Origin: Epiperipatus broadwayi
Lineage: Eukaryota > Onychophora > Udeonychophora > Euonychophora > Peripatidae
Assembly: GCA_028023455.1 (NCBI GenBank)
Contig: JAQFVV010006215.1
Span: forward strand, 3,765,230-3,829,229
Length of the DNA: 64,000 bases
Reading direction: 5' to 3'
The notes beneath the pieces were generated by a model. The model did no database searches, was not told the origin of the DNA, and saw only the letters and a program-made list of their open reading frames with translations. Of the stretch, positions 33,600-45,000 are shown piece after piece. The position numbers and the translations under genes are program-made. Each line of letters starts with the position of its first letter. Positions within the stretch are counted from its first letter, which is position 1.

Positions 33600-34430
33600 A
33601 AATTTTAAATCAAAAGTACCAATTATGCATAAGATGGCAAGTTTTAAATCTTTTTTGTTTGTAGTGAAAGATCATGCCATTACCAGTGTGATAAATTAAA
33701 AAATATTGAGATATTTGCTAAGGAATTGCTTGAAGAATGGTTATAAGAATGAATAAATTAACACTACTTTATGTCAATTTAAAAAGAATTAAAATGATTT
33801 AAAGGAGTTGAAGATTGATAATAAAAAATGGAATGTAAGGATATATATAAGGATGTGTTTAATGTTTCATTTTGTGTTTCAAATAATGTTAATAAGATTG
33901 TGAATAATTCTAGAAATATCATGCCTGTCAAGCAGAAAAGAAATGTTGTGTATCAAACTTTTTGTGGGTGTATGCTATCATATATAGGTGAATTGAGGTG
34001 CAATATTGAAAAAAGATTAAAGGAGTATGAATTGTTATAGAAGCACGTGAAAAGTAAAAATGATAATGATTTAATGACTGCTTTAGTTTTCTTGGATCAT
34101 GAAAAGACATGTAAATATAAATTTAAGTTTGATATTGAAAGTGTTAAGATTCTTCATGAAGAGAGAAACCATAATAAAACAAAAATTAAGGAGGCAATTT
34201 TAATAAATAGAAATAAAATGAATATAATGATAGTCAAGCTGTTTATGTTAAAATTCATGATTTATGGGATTTGAGTTGATGACATTTGCTTCCATATTTT
34301 TTTGAGTTTAACAGCAGTTGAGGAGAATTAAGGAATTAATAGAAAGTACTTCTGCAGATTGAAAAGATTTTATATAATAGTTAATTACCATTATATTTAT
34401 TATTTTTATTGTTATTATAATAGTTTTTAA
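33600..34430 (+). mobile_element. Penelope-like element, 3' fragment
   Basis: Encodes the C-terminal GIY-YIG nuclease and ends with a 3' segment (GTACTTCTGCAGATTGAAAA...TATTATTTTTATTG) at about 34348-34410 that recurs twice, inverted, at 48849-49012. The reverse transcriptase expected upstream is missing or too decayed; only a KNGYKNE-like trace is seen near 33735. Penelope-like elements carry RT plus GIY-YIG. Confidence 0.65.
33828..34274 (+). pseudogene. GIY-YIG endonuclease domain of Penelope-like element
   Basis: Two open pieces share one frame, 33828-34040 and 34047-34274, separated by a TAG at 34038-34040. Residues 38-70 of the first piece read RNVVYQTFCGC...SYIGE...KRLKEYE: VVY stands for GIY, YIG is intact at residues 52-54, R63 is the likely catalytic Arg, and a C-x-C (46, 48) fits the zinc-linked variants of Penelope elements. 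The second piece has LDHEKTC..., FDIESVKIL and a KIKEAILI segment, matching the conserved rear half with its glutamate. The domain would nick DNA during insertion. The premature stop makes this copy defective. Confidence 0.7.
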
Positions 34431-35219
34431 ATTAATGAACATGTTATTTGTACTGTATTATATATCGTAAAGTTTTTCATGTTTTAATAGATTCTGGTAG
34501 ACCTTCTTTTACTCATCGTGAATTTAGTGAAAGTTAATCAAGCCATGAATACAGAAAATGCAAATATTTCGCTCATATTTCTATAAAACATAGCTATATT
34601 TCCTGATTAACTGGCCTACCAATTATTTCAACTTACACTAACGTCAGAATCAGCTTTTTATTTATTTTTATAAGGGCATCAGGATTCATATAAGAATCCG
34701 CTGAAATCCATCGCATCGCACATCGTAAATTAAAAGGAAAATAATTTTTTAAAAAAATTGGGTCATATTTTATTGTAGCTAAGTTTTTTTTTTTTAGATA
34801 TTATTCCTGGGGCTTAATTAATAAATATTGGAAAAGGGTAAATTATACATTCAAGTTCTAATAAACTAAAATAAATAACTAAAATTAATAACGTACAAAT
34901 GAAATTGATCTTAAAAGGTAAATATTTTATTATGCAATTAAAATGTTTAATAAATAGTTATTATTATTTAGAAAGGACCATGCATGCTAATCCAGGAAAT
35001 AATTTTATATAATCAATACAGTCCATTTCTTTCAGTTCTCTCTTTAAACAATCCATGGATCAAAATGTCATAAATCAGGGAATGTCTCTATTGGAGTTAT
35101 ATCACAAGTTTATATTAAAAATTGTTTGTAAACTTAATTTAGTCACTATTGGGATATGAATAGCTTAGCTTACCATTAAGTTTGTATAGATTTATAGGAT
35201 CCTGAGCTCACAGAAATTA
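34431..35219. other. Unassigned AT-rich DNA
   Basis: A plus-strand stretch after TCCATTTCTTTCAG at about 35020-35036 stays open for about 40 codons but has no matching donor, so it is not called as an exon. Confidence 0.3.
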
Positions 35220-35440
35220 TAATTGGTCTCTCCTGCCGGCATCTCCAATTATGAATCCGTGCTATAGTTGGAGCTCGGTCATGATCACCTCTTTATTACT
35301 GTGTTCAAGAGGCTTCGTTTCCATTCTTGCATGATGGCTTCATTCAGCAATTGGCATACCCATGCAGAAGTAAATTACTGCCACAGATTATGCTCACAGA
35401 AATTTCCAACTCTAAGCCACGTAACCAGAAGGTAAAGAAA
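35220..35440 (+). repeat. GC-richer repeat related to H
   Basis: Contains CAATTGGCATACCCATGCAG and AAATTACTGCC resembling 30541-30570, in a patch less AT-rich than its flanks. Confidence 0.4.
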
Positions 35441-36984
35441 GATCTAGATCGAAGTTGTCCTCTTCTTTTTATACCTTGATCCAGTTTTTGAAACTTCTGC
35501 ACATGTTATTATTATCATGATCCTTAGGTTTATAATCTTGTACATTTTTTTTACCTTTAGGTTACAAAGTCTTTTTTTTTGTCATAATTTTGCCATCTTT
35601 AACCAAAAGACTGTTTTTTACGAGGCTCCTCGTCGACATCTGAAATCACTCTAACTCAGCCGCCAGTTTTTATACGAAAATATTCGTTAAACACGTATTG
35701 AATTAGTTTTTAAAAGTTCTGTACGATGGTGACATCTTCCGATTTATTTTAGAAGTAAAAAATAGAAAAAAAAACGCATTTAAACCTAAACAAAGAAGGA
35801 ACATTATTTGTGATTGGTTCTTAGCATGCTCTCAGCCGAAAAAGACATTCTGATTGGCTGGAAAGAACAAAGAAACTGCCTGATCAAAGAAAATAAAGAA
35901 AAACGCTGAGATTTTCATTTCGAATACGATTTAATTATTATAAAAGAATATTTTGAGAAATTAAAATTATTTTCAGAGAGAATAATAAAAAAACAAAATT
36001 ATTTTCGAAAAATATTGAAGATTTAAGTAAAAATATTGAAGATGTAGTAAAAAGAAATATTTACTTTTCTATAACGTAAAAGTCGATCTTTTTGTTTACA
36101 TTATAACTTTTATGTTGCCGATATTGAATATTTTAGAATAAATAAATAGCAATTTATTTTTGAAAGAACTTTCGTTCTCTTCATAACCTGAAAAATTAAT
36201 TATATACTTTTTATAAACGTATCTGAGTTGAATTTAATATTATAGGCGAATATGTTTTAACAATAGGCTTTGTCTTCAGTTTGTGAGTTGGCCAATTAAA
36301 AGATTTGATTTTTATCTGATACAACCAATGATAAAATTAGCGGTTAATTAGCTTCCAAAAATGTTTTATTGATTGTAATCTTTTACTTTGAAATTTCTTT
36401 CCAATTTTAAGTTTTAATTGAATTACAGATAAATAATTCGAAACAAAAAGAATCAACTCTCATTGTACGTTAAAAAAACAACTAAATTACACAAACTAAA
36501 AAAAAAAAGTTTAAAATGTGTCAATTTAAAAGATCTTTAAATTTACTTTTTCTTTTTTCAGCTTTTAAATATTTTAAATGCCAACATCTTTGGACTACCT
36601 ATTTGTAGATGGTACAATATATATCAAAGAATTTGATTAATCGAAAATAATTTTTTTAAAAATAAAAAAAACAAATAAATATTCTAACACACTTATATTC
36701 CTATAATATACACACGTGATTACAAAATTTTTTCAAAAACAACATAAAAAATATCACATAAATTACAATTTTTAAAAAATATATAATTCTTGCTTAGTTT
36801 TATATGTGTTTGCATCTTTTTTCTTAATTAAATTTTTATACAAAATATCTTTCAATTATTATAATTACACTTCTATAATCACACCAGATTTCTAACACTT
36901 TCTATTCAAAACTGGTTTTCTCATTTTTATATATTTCTTTACTTGGTATATATGTACATAACAGGATACCTGTAGTGCTTAATA
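35441..36984. other. Noncoding stretch with two ATTGG boxes
   Basis: TGATTGGTT at about 35813 and TGATTGGCT at about 35852 are inverted CCAAT boxes 40 bp apart in a slightly GC-richer patch with GAGGCTCCTCGTCGAC near 35622. A promoter is conceivable but unsupported by any downstream exon. The rest is AT-rich. Confidence 0.3.
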
Positions 36985-37375
36985 TATAACATTCGACTTT
37001 AAAACCCATAACACTGCACAATAAATATTTAAAATACTCTCTAACCAAGTGGAAGCCAAAATTTATTAAGAATAAAGCGGCCATTTATTTTTGCACTCCA
37101 TTTACATATATAAAAGTAATTAGAAAGAATGAATATCCTTAACATTGTATTTAAATATATTTCAGTTAATTTAGTACAATAATGGGCAAGCCTCAGGCTT
37201 GCTAACTAAGATGTTTTAATCAACTTTCTATATATATATATATAAATGGAGTACAAGAATAAACAGCTACTTTATTTTTGATAAATTTTGATTTATGTTT
37301 AATTAAACAATATTTTAAATATTTATTGTGTGGTGTTATGAGTTTTAATCTTGAATGTTATATATATATTATAGT
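36985..37375. mobile_element. Palindromic MITE-like repeat
   Basis: 36985-37110 and 37225-37375 are inverted copies (TATATAACATTC, AAAACCCATAACAC, CACAATAAATATTTAAAAT and TCCATTTA(C/T)ATATATA blocks), with about 115 bp between. Confidence 0.55.
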
Positions 37376-37639
37376 AATAATTAAGTACTGACAATGACCA
37401 TATAGTATGGTTGAAATATTGGAAGGAAATCTGAAATAAAAATGATTCATAAAATAAAAAAATACAATATTTGAAAATAAAAATGTGTTAAAGAATTTTT
37501 TTAAAATTTTGAAATATATTACTGAATCATATTTGTAAAGAAAATGGTAAAATACTTATTTACTTCTTTTATAAAAATAATTAAATTATTATTTATTCTA
37601 AAAATTAATAAAAGACAAAAACATAAATACCTTAAATGT

Positions 37640-37905
37640 TTGAAAACCAGGCACTCTTCACAAACTGGCACCTTAATTGTAAGTATAGGGAATTTGAACT
37701 CAAATTTTCAAGCACTCTTCAACTATCCACACTATCTCATACAACTGATGCACATGACCACACACATGTAAAAAAGATAAGTAATCACCAATATATGTTT
37801 TTGTGCTAAACCAGCACTCATCAGTTGGTCCAGATTAACATCTCTCACACACATATATGATCAGTGCTCAGTTTATATTAAGATAGCAAATCTTCATATT
37901 TTAAT
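37640..37905 (-). mobile_element. Hammerhead repeat R1, minus copy
   Basis: Minus-oriented R1 unit. The ACCAGGCACTCTTCACAAAC segment at its left side recurs at 38110, so this and the next minus copy are direct repeats about 477 bp apart, with extra sequence between. Confidence 0.7.
37787..37829 (-). ncRNA. Hammerhead ribozyme motif, G12 lost
   Basis: On the minus strand: ACCAA, CTGATGA, a perfect 5-bp stem II GTGCT/AGCAC with GGTTT loop, then AAAA instead of GAAA, ACATATA and TTGGT. Stems I and II are the best of all copies, but the invariant G following stem II is changed to A. Confidence 0.65.
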
Positions 37906-38114
37906 GGATAGGCTTCAATCTACTCCAACCTCCAACTTTTTAGCCATCCATATCATTGAAAATCTGATAATGAAAACTCAAATCCCAAGCTGATGCCAAT
38001 ATTATTGCAATGCCCATGTTCACCTCAAGTCACTCTGACCCCTCATGTATAGGACCTTATCCATTTAAATAAATATAAGAGGGATGGACAGGATACAAGC
38101 TTGATGTGTAAATA
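37906..38114. other. Sequence between tandem R1 copies
   Basis: Contains the R1 lead (TTAATGGATAGGCTTCAATC, AGCCATCCATATCATTGAAA) plus the TCATGTATAGGACCTT segment also found near 5690-5705, so it belongs to a longer version of the repeat. Confidence 0.5.
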
Positions 38115-38380
38115 TTTAAAAACCAGGCACTCTTCACAAACCTGGGTGGTTAATTGTAAGTACAGGGGATTTGAACTCAGATTTTCAAGCACCCTTCAGT
38201 TATCCACACTATATCATACAATTGATGCACATAATCACACACATGTAGAAAAGATAAGTAATCACTAATATACGTATTTCATGCTAAACCAGAAATCATT
38301 ATTGGTCCAGATTATCATCTCCCACACATATATATAATCAGCGCTCAGTTTATATTAAGATATCAAATCTTCATACTTTA
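38115..38380 (-). mobile_element. Hammerhead repeat R1, second minus copy
   Basis: Direct repeat of 37640-37905. Ends head-to-head with the plus copy at 38385. Confidence 0.7.
38264..38306 (-). ncRNA. Hammerhead motif with broken CTGATGA
   Basis: Minus strand: ACCAA then TAATGAT in place of CTGATGA, a weakened stem II, an intact GAAATACGTATA, then TTAGT. The catalytic box is mutated, but the 3' half matches the consensus. Confidence 0.5.
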
Positions 38381-38384
38381 ATCA

Positions 38385-38650
38385 TCATCAGATTTTCAAT
38401 ATGGATGGCTAAAAAGTTGGAGTAGATTGAAGCCTGTCCATTAAAGTATGAAGATTTGCTATCTTAATATAAACTGAGCACTGATTATATATAGATGTGT
38501 GGGAGATGGTATTCTGGACCAACTGATGAGAGCTGGTTTAGCAGGAAATACGTATATTGGTGATTACTTATCTTTTCTACATATGTGTGGTCATGTGCAT
38601 CAGTTGAATGAGATAGTGTGGATAGTTGAAGGGTCCGTTCAAATTCCCTA
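38385..38650 (+). mobile_element. Hammerhead repeat R1, plus copy
   Basis: Plus R1 unit from TCATCAGATTTTCAATATGG to TTCAAATTCCCTATACTTA. Contains the hammerhead at 38518-38561. The open frame at 38499-38744 is incidental. Confidence 0.7.
38518..38561 (+). ncRNA. Hammerhead ribozyme, conserved core intact
   Basis: Best-preserved catalytic core. Stem I ACCAA (38518-38522) pairs with TTGGT (38557-38561). CTGATGA lies at 38523-38529. Stem II is GCT/AGC with GGTTT loop, its two pairs nearest the core being mismatched (G-G, A-A). GAA is at 38545-38547, followed by the self-complementary ATACGTAT (38548-38555) as a minimal stem III. A38556 would be the cleavage-site base. This is type-I hammerhead order with the very short stem III known from Penelope-associated and satellite hammerheads. 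Activity may be weak because of the stem II mismatches. Confidence 0.7.
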
Positions 38651-41250
38651 TACTTATAAATACCTTAAATATATGAGACTGCATAAATGTGTTAAATTTC
38701 GGGACAAAACATTAAAAAAACTACATAAATTGATTAATAATTGAAAGTTTGCTAGTCTTTCACAACAACACAACATGCGATTTAGACAAATATTATTTAC
38801 ATAAATTGATTATAATTTAAAAAATGATAATGAATGAACAAAAATTATATAATTACACATGAAAATTCAAATATTTATAAAAGCAGTTTTTTTGCTATAA
38901 TGATTAGAAAATTTTCTATTTGAAATATATATATAATTGTCAAAATGAAGAAAGAAAATAGAGAAATCAGGATTATATAAGTGAAAAATATCGCTTTATT
39001 TCACTTTTCTATATTAGGGATGCAGATTAAAAAAATATAGCAGTAAAAATATTAATAAAGATTAAATTATCAAATTTCAAAATATTCTAAAATAAAAATA
39101 TATAATTGTTAAAAACGGACTCAAGATTATAGAGTTTATAATTTCCCCTGCTTGTAAGACAATCTTAAAAAAAGAAAACGAGACCATTACACAACATTCT
39201 TAGAGATGTTTTTTTTTTTTTTAAAAAAATGAATATGAATAATAATACCTTTTATATAAATTTGACAATGACACTTTGATCGTATAATATTCATAATTTT
39301 ATCCCCCCCCCCTTTTTTTTTTATACTGAAAATTACTAATCAAATGTAGTCATTAAATTTATCCATAAAAATTATATTTCTGAATATATCCATATATTTT
39401 CCTATTAATTAATTATCTTTATTAAATTTATTTGAAATATACTTATCTTTACTTCTATTACTCATTCTGAAAGTAGAGGTTTAATTTTATGTTATTGTTT
39501 TTGTTCAAAATAATCCCTGGATAGAATTCATTAGATTGAGCAGGATATTAAGATTTCCCCCTGCCCTGAGGCATAGAAAATGACAACAAGGACAAGTTTT
39601 AGCGGGAAATTGAGTGTGAGTATAAATAATACCAAAAATTTCAAGGATTATTCAAGAGCACCTTGGCCAAGTAAATACTCTGTCAAAATGATTTGTTTGG
39701 CTTCTTGTTTCTAATAGTCATTCTGATTTACCTGTGAACTCCATACTATTAGCAGTTCAGACATTTAATTTCCTGAAAAAAAAAAACTCACAATTGTTAA
39801 AAACTTTGTTGTTTTACAGGATGTCCAAACATAATACTCTAGGTTTTATCATCATCAAAATGCCATGCTAACTTAAACAAAGGATGAATCCCTAACTGCT
39901 GACTTTCCTTCAATTATGCCATGAACATCTAAAATAAACAGGACCCTGTGCCTCTATCTTTCTGCTGTCAAAGGATCTGAAAAATAAACTAACATAAAAG
40001 TGTGCACTCTACACGATCTTTGCTTTACCATAAGGTAAATATTTTCTTTTATTCTTTCCAGGGTAAATTCTTTTAGTTAAATCTCCACTCAATCTAATAA
40101 ATCTGTATTCTTAATTAATATTTAACTTCCAAGTTTGATTTCAATTTTGTTTATTGGAGAGTGACTAGTGAGTTTGTATTGTTATATGCCTAACTTTTTA
40201 TAAATGCTTTAGCAGTCTTGTGTATTTTTAAATTGGCTCACCTGTAATTATTTTGTTAGCTAATAATTGATTTAAAATGCTGTGTTTGTGCTTATGCAAA
40301 CTGAAAAATGTTTTGGCTGGTGATTTTATCGTATTTATTGTTCTAGTTCTGTATTTGGAGATTTCATTTCTTTTCTTATGTCTTTGAAATCGGAAACTGG
40401 AGTTGTTTTTCTTGGTAATTTTATAAATCGCCAGCAGGAAAATAATATTTATTTCTTTGTAAATTACAGGTGAAAGAGAGTTTCATTCTGATAATTTAAT
40501 GCCTTAATGTTTTTTACTCATAAACACTCTCTGATAAACTAACTTATATAAAAATCTAGGAACGTTTATATTTGCTTGCTAGATTTATTTTTGTCTTTTA
40601 TGTGTGACTGAATTTTATCAGAGCATGTACTCAGAACTCAGTTTGTCGATTTATTTGTAATTCATTTGCTTGAAATGCTTGTGCACACATAACTGGTTTT
40701 CTAATGATTTACTTGTCTCCTATTGAGACCTTTAATTATTATTAGTTTTGGCCAATCATTTGGTTGGGGATTTTCCAATTTTAATTGTCTGTTTTCCTTT
40801 CATTCTAAATCATAGGGCATATGACGTTCTTTGTCCTGATGCATTTTACGGACCTAGAAAAGCTCGCTGGCACTGGTTTCATTGATTTATTTCAAGATTG
40901 TTTTCATATCTGTGAATGGGAAAACCAATGTTTAGGTGAATTCTCTTCTGAAAGAAATTTGCTCCCTCCCTGTATAATTCGCTATTAGAAGATCAGTCTG
41001 TCTGCCAGAGCATTGTGTTTTCATCTTTCTGATACATGCCGGATATAACCCTATTTGTTATCCTATAAACTTTTTCTTATGAGTTATTTTTCTCTGAAAT
41101 AAAATTTTTAAAATATGTTTAAACTTAATTTGGCTGATGTTTGTCTTGATGCTTTTATTTCCAATTGTCTAAACAATATTTAAGATATCTTGTTTCTCCC
41201 TGAATCTATGTCAGTGCAAAACATCATCACTCACACTAAATAAATTTTTC
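38651..41250. other. Unassigned intron-like DNA
   Basis: No supported gene. 39303-39322 is a C run followed by a T run. 39500-41200 is less AT-rich than average but has no long open frame or repeat copy recognised here. Confidence 0.35.
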
Positions 41251-42036
41251 CATGTGATGTGATGTATTTTGGCTTCTCCTTAAATGAAGTCAAGAATATC
41301 TCAGCAATTATGCCCAGATAAACCTGTTAGCCACTTTATTTTCCATTCCCCATTCTAAGTCTTCCCATATTCTGCCCCATCCCATTTCCACAACCTAATC
41401 TTTGTCAACTCTATGGCCTTTATATCTAAATCCCCCTTATCTTTTTGCAAACCCAGCATAAAAAACAATAACTCACTTTCTGTATAATCACTTTGTTCAT
41501 ATCTATTCTCCCATAACTTCATTATCTGTACCCTTTCTGCTTTCAAGCATTTACATTCAATCAACAGATGCCTAATATTTTCTATACCTTCCTTACACAA
41601 TTTGCACACTAAATCACCCATAGTTTTCTATTTACATGTATATTCTCTTGTTGCTAAAGATCCTGTTTGAGCCTTAAACAATAAACTACTTTCCTTACTA
41701 TTATCATAAATTAACTCACATCCAATGTTCCATTTACTTCTATGTATATTTAAACTCTTCTTACCCTCCATACTAGTTTCCCACCTCTCCAACTTCCTAT
41801 TTTTTTTATTAATGTTTCTATTTTATCCCATTCCCTACCACTATAACACTCAACAATCCTCCTAACACAATCATCCCACCTTTTATACAACTATACTGAT
41901 ATAAATTCTTTATCCAAATCTTTTGCATACCGCATTACCTTTCTCATCTTGTTACCTGCCCTTTACTCATAAGCCAATTAAACACCATTTTCGCTATTCT
42001 TTTACTATCCATAAACTGCAACCTACCAAACATTTC
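41251..42036 (-). mobile_element. CR1-like LINE copy C, 3' fragment
   Basis: Minus-strand copy of the last 790 bp of the CR1 family, from the MFGRLQFMD(S/N)KRIAK segment near 42036 to the terminal ATGTGATGTGATGTA (reverse of ACATCACATCACAT) at 41252-41266. Truncation at 42036 is abrupt, typical of incomplete reverse transcription. Confidence 0.8.
41355..41621 (-). pseudogene. CR1 ORF2 C-terminal zinc cluster
   Basis: 88-codon frame on the minus strand with MGDLVCKLC...IRHLLIEC: C6, C9, H18 and C23 form the C-x2-C-x8-H-x4-C cluster found at the C-terminus of many LINE ORF2 proteins. It aligns with copy A (9164-9362). It continues through DLDIKAIELTKIRLWKWDGAEYGKT before the 3' end. Only a fragment; no RT is attached. 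Confidence 0.7.
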
Positions 42037-42566
42037 CAGGTATGTAGCAACCTGGTGGCGCCCTCTGTGATCAGGATAGATTGAGTGTCTGGTACAGTAT
42101 ATTAGCTTGAATAATTTAAAAAAATAAAAAGTGGATAGTAGATGCATAAATACATTAGTTCCTGCTTTGAATCCTATGTATTCATGGAAAAAGAGAAAAT
42201 TCAATCACAAAATGAATGATATGGTAATTATAATATTACCTTCTGTCTATTGATTATTCATGCAGGAAATGTCTTTAAAACAGAAGTAAAATTATTATTG
42301 GTAACATTTTTTAAAAGTAGGTTATGCAAGACATTCTATTGGTAAAACAATTATGATACTTGTTATATCCATGAAAGAGAAGTAAAAACAAATATATATT
42401 TAAAATAATATAGTAAACCTATAATAATTATTAATAGTGGAGCATGCTTTCTATGCCAGAGCATTGAAAGCTTGCTCAGCTATTAAGTCTCTGCTTAACA
42501 CACACACACTTATATATATATAAATATCTACAATTTAAAGGCTATTTATATCGTATATATAATTAC
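42037..42566. other. Unassigned AT-rich DNA
   Basis: Begins with the GC-richer TAGCAACCTGGTGGCGCCCT at about 42045, of unknown origin. The rest is AT-rich with a short AC microsatellite at about 42500. Confidence 0.35.
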
Positions 42567-42637
42567 CTTAGATTTCTAATAGATATGGATGATGATAATG
42601 AGAATCCACTTACAGCAACAATTTGTAATAACATTAC
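42567..42637 (-). CDS. Host gene exon (candidate, most upstream seen)
   Basis: Minus-strand 71-bp exon: acceptor TATATATATTTTAG and donor AAG|GTAATT. Only one frame is open: VMLLQIVAVSGFS followed by SLSSS and ISIRNL, ending with two bases AG (phase 2), which fit the leading T of the exon at 27363-27479. The second codon is ATG, followed by a hydrophobic stretch, so translation might start here, but an upstream coding exon is equally possible. The overlapping plus-strand frame at 42589-42783 is judged a shadow. No function can be assigned. Confidence 0.5.
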
Positions 42638-42794
42638 CTAAAATATATATAATAAATGAATGCAAACCAATATTAGAATATTTGGACAGCATACCTGTAT
42701 TTAGAAACACAAAATCTGAAAGAGCTAATATCCAGCATAAAATTTTACAGGTCAACTTTTTTTATTATATGTGTTTTTCATAGAACAACCTATT

Positions 42795-43640
42795 ATCATG
42801 AAATGAGATAGATGCTTGATCTGAACATGCATAGTCCAACTTTCTATTTATATGTCTTGACTATGACCTATTTAATTTAGAATCTTGAATGTTATATGTT
42901 TAACTTATCAATGCATCAGCATTCGTGTTTCATAATGAATAATTAATACCGTTTTATATTATACCACCCACTGGATCAACAATCACATTTTAAACATGCG
43001 TATGTAATAAATTGACAAATGCACTTGAGATATATGTGAAATCAATCAAATCTAGATTTTCAAAGCACAGCTAAAAAAGTTTGTCATTAAACCCTGAGCT
43101 ATTGAGTGTAATAATTCTTAAACTAGCATCTCTCACTATACGCGCATTTCATGGATCAACTTATGAATATCCATATAGAAATATCTCAGATTTTATATGA
43201 AATGACCATTGCCTGTAGGAATTTAAATGTTTTAGCAATCGATCACAATGTTTCTGTATATTAAATGTTGTAATATTATTATAAATTACCCCCATTATTG
43301 AGAAACATAAATGCTCATGCAATGATAAATTAATTACTATATATATGTATGAATGACTGCTAAAACATTCACAATTCTAACTCAAACAGATTGTAATCAA
43401 GATATATAAAACAAAAAGTTGGACTATAATTTATGTGTGGACTTACAAGTATTTCAAATCTCTCTTGTTCTTCATGATTGGATGTTACTTCGCGAGTTTT
43501 TCATGTACAGTGAGATTTGAAAATTTTTATACTGAATAATAGTTTACAATTTGATATCAAGCTTTCAGAGAAATGCATTGTCAATTTAAAAGATTTGATT
43601 GGATATAAGAATATTTCAGGTGAAAAAATATCTACAAAAG
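42795..43640. repeat. Inverted repeat J
   Basis: 42795-43140 (minus) and 43330-43620 (plus) share GTTGGACTAT and neighbouring blocks. A further diverged plus copy is at 49720-50040 (AGATTTGATTGG / AAATTTGATTGG, TATCTCAGATTT). Part of it (ATGCATTGATAA) also recurs near 49106. Confidence 0.5.
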
Positions 43641-44590
43641 TTTACTTCTTTCTTGTTATTCTATGTAATGCTTTATTCAATTCAATTAATTTGCAGTTTT
43701 AACTTTCTTACATCCTTTTTTAGAACTATAAATTACAATTCCAGAAATTATATTTTACATATAAATAAATTTTATATAATATTTATATATTTTTGACACA
43801 TACATATAAATCATTTTCAAAAAATTAAAAAAAATATTTAATGTACGTGTACATACATCCACACATACCATAGTTTATTATCATTGTAGTATCAATTTAT
43901 TCATTATTTTACTTTCTATAATATCAATATTATTTTACATTTAAAAACAATTACGCTGTATCAAATATGTTATTTTCTTTCTCCTTTCAAATTACATATT
44001 GATTTTTTTTTTTTTAAAATTTTCTCCTACTTCAATTCTTCTCTCTTAACTTATATATATATTTTTTACAATATTAAATTTATATTTGTAATTAATATTA
44101 CACATATTTAAAACATATATATTTTTATAATCACTTTTACAGTTTGTTTTATATTTAAAATGTACAAATTTAATGTACGTAACTATATATATATTAATTC
44201 TAATATTCTCACGGATAAATGAATTCATAATATAGTTTTCTTGTAATAAAAATATAATAACGAAATAGCGGAGTTTCTTTCTCAAATAATAAAAATGTGC
44301 GTGAGTGAGATTTAAAATCGTTATTTTTTTTTCTTTTATTATTTTCTTCTCGGCCTTAAATTCTATTGGTTGAAAAGTTTAAAAAAATATTTTTACTTCC
44401 AATAGCTTTTTCCAAATATTTATAATTTTCTTTAATTCACTTTCATTTATAGGCTTTTAAAAATTTCTATAGCTTCCCTTATTAGTCTCTTATCACATTG
44501 TTCAATTTTTGCCAGAATGTGTTTTATTAAAATTATACTGAACCGTCAGTTATGTAGTTATTATATTTTTATTATATAGAAGCTCCCAGA
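43641..44590. other. AT-rich, nothing recognised
   Basis: Frames at 43599-43796 and 44046-44285 are low-complexity chance ORFs. Confidence 0.4.
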
Positions 44591-44619
44591 AATAATACTA
44601 TGAATATATATATGACATA

Positions 44620-44708
44620 AACACAGGAAGTTAACAATTACAAATACTTTGGTCTAATTATTAATACAGATGGAAACATAATGGAAGAAATTAATACAGA
44701 ATTAAACT
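44620..44708 (+). pseudogene. RTE-like LINE ORF2 fragment
   Basis: Reads NYKYFGLIINTDGN and MEEINTEL, matching the F-KYLGS-I--DG---EI pattern after the RT domain of RTE-like LINEs. Followed directly by an R1 hammerhead fragment. Confidence 0.5.
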
Positions 44709-44800
44709 CTGATGAAGCGCTTTTGGTAGAAATGACTTAATATTTAGTTATTCATACATCTTTTTCACATGTCTTTAGTCATATGTGTATGATTACATCC
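44705..44800 (+). mobile_element. Hammerhead repeat R1, short fragment
   Basis: CTGATGA (44709-44715), GAAA (44729-44732), then the R1 block CATCTTTTTCACATGTCTTT. Stem II and the ATACGTAT segment are degraded. Confidence 0.45.
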
Positions 44801-45000
44801 CTCCACAAGGTGTTGCAGAAACCAGTCCTAGGCTAGCATGCTTGAATGGTGTAGTGAAAATAACACTACACAAATATTTATTAAATATGCCTATGTGTTT
44901 GAAAAGGTTTTTAATAAAAGTGTTTACCAGTTCTTGCTTATGAATTAAGATATTTGGACACTTAGCAGAAGAGTAATACAAAGACTTCAGATGACTGAAT
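44801..45000. other. Unassigned insert
   Basis: No feature supported. Confidence 0.3.

Noticed and set aside
35806-35870. Promoter with paired CCAAT boxes
   Set aside because: Two ATTGG motifs alone do not make a promoter, and no exon or transcript start follows.
39732-39772. 41-nt minus-strand exon with strong splice sites
   Set aside because: All three frames contain a stop, so it is not coding; a noncoding exon cannot be shown.
42695-42715. 21-nt minus-strand microexon (CTCTTTCAG acceptor, CAG|GTATGC donor)
   Set aside because: Splice sites are good, but joining it to the exon at 42567-42637 in the required phase introduces a stop.
42589-42783. Plus-strand 64-codon ORF as an exon
   Set aside because: It overlaps a minus-strand exon with better splice sites and correct phase. 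Its own donor (CAG|GTCAAC) is weak.
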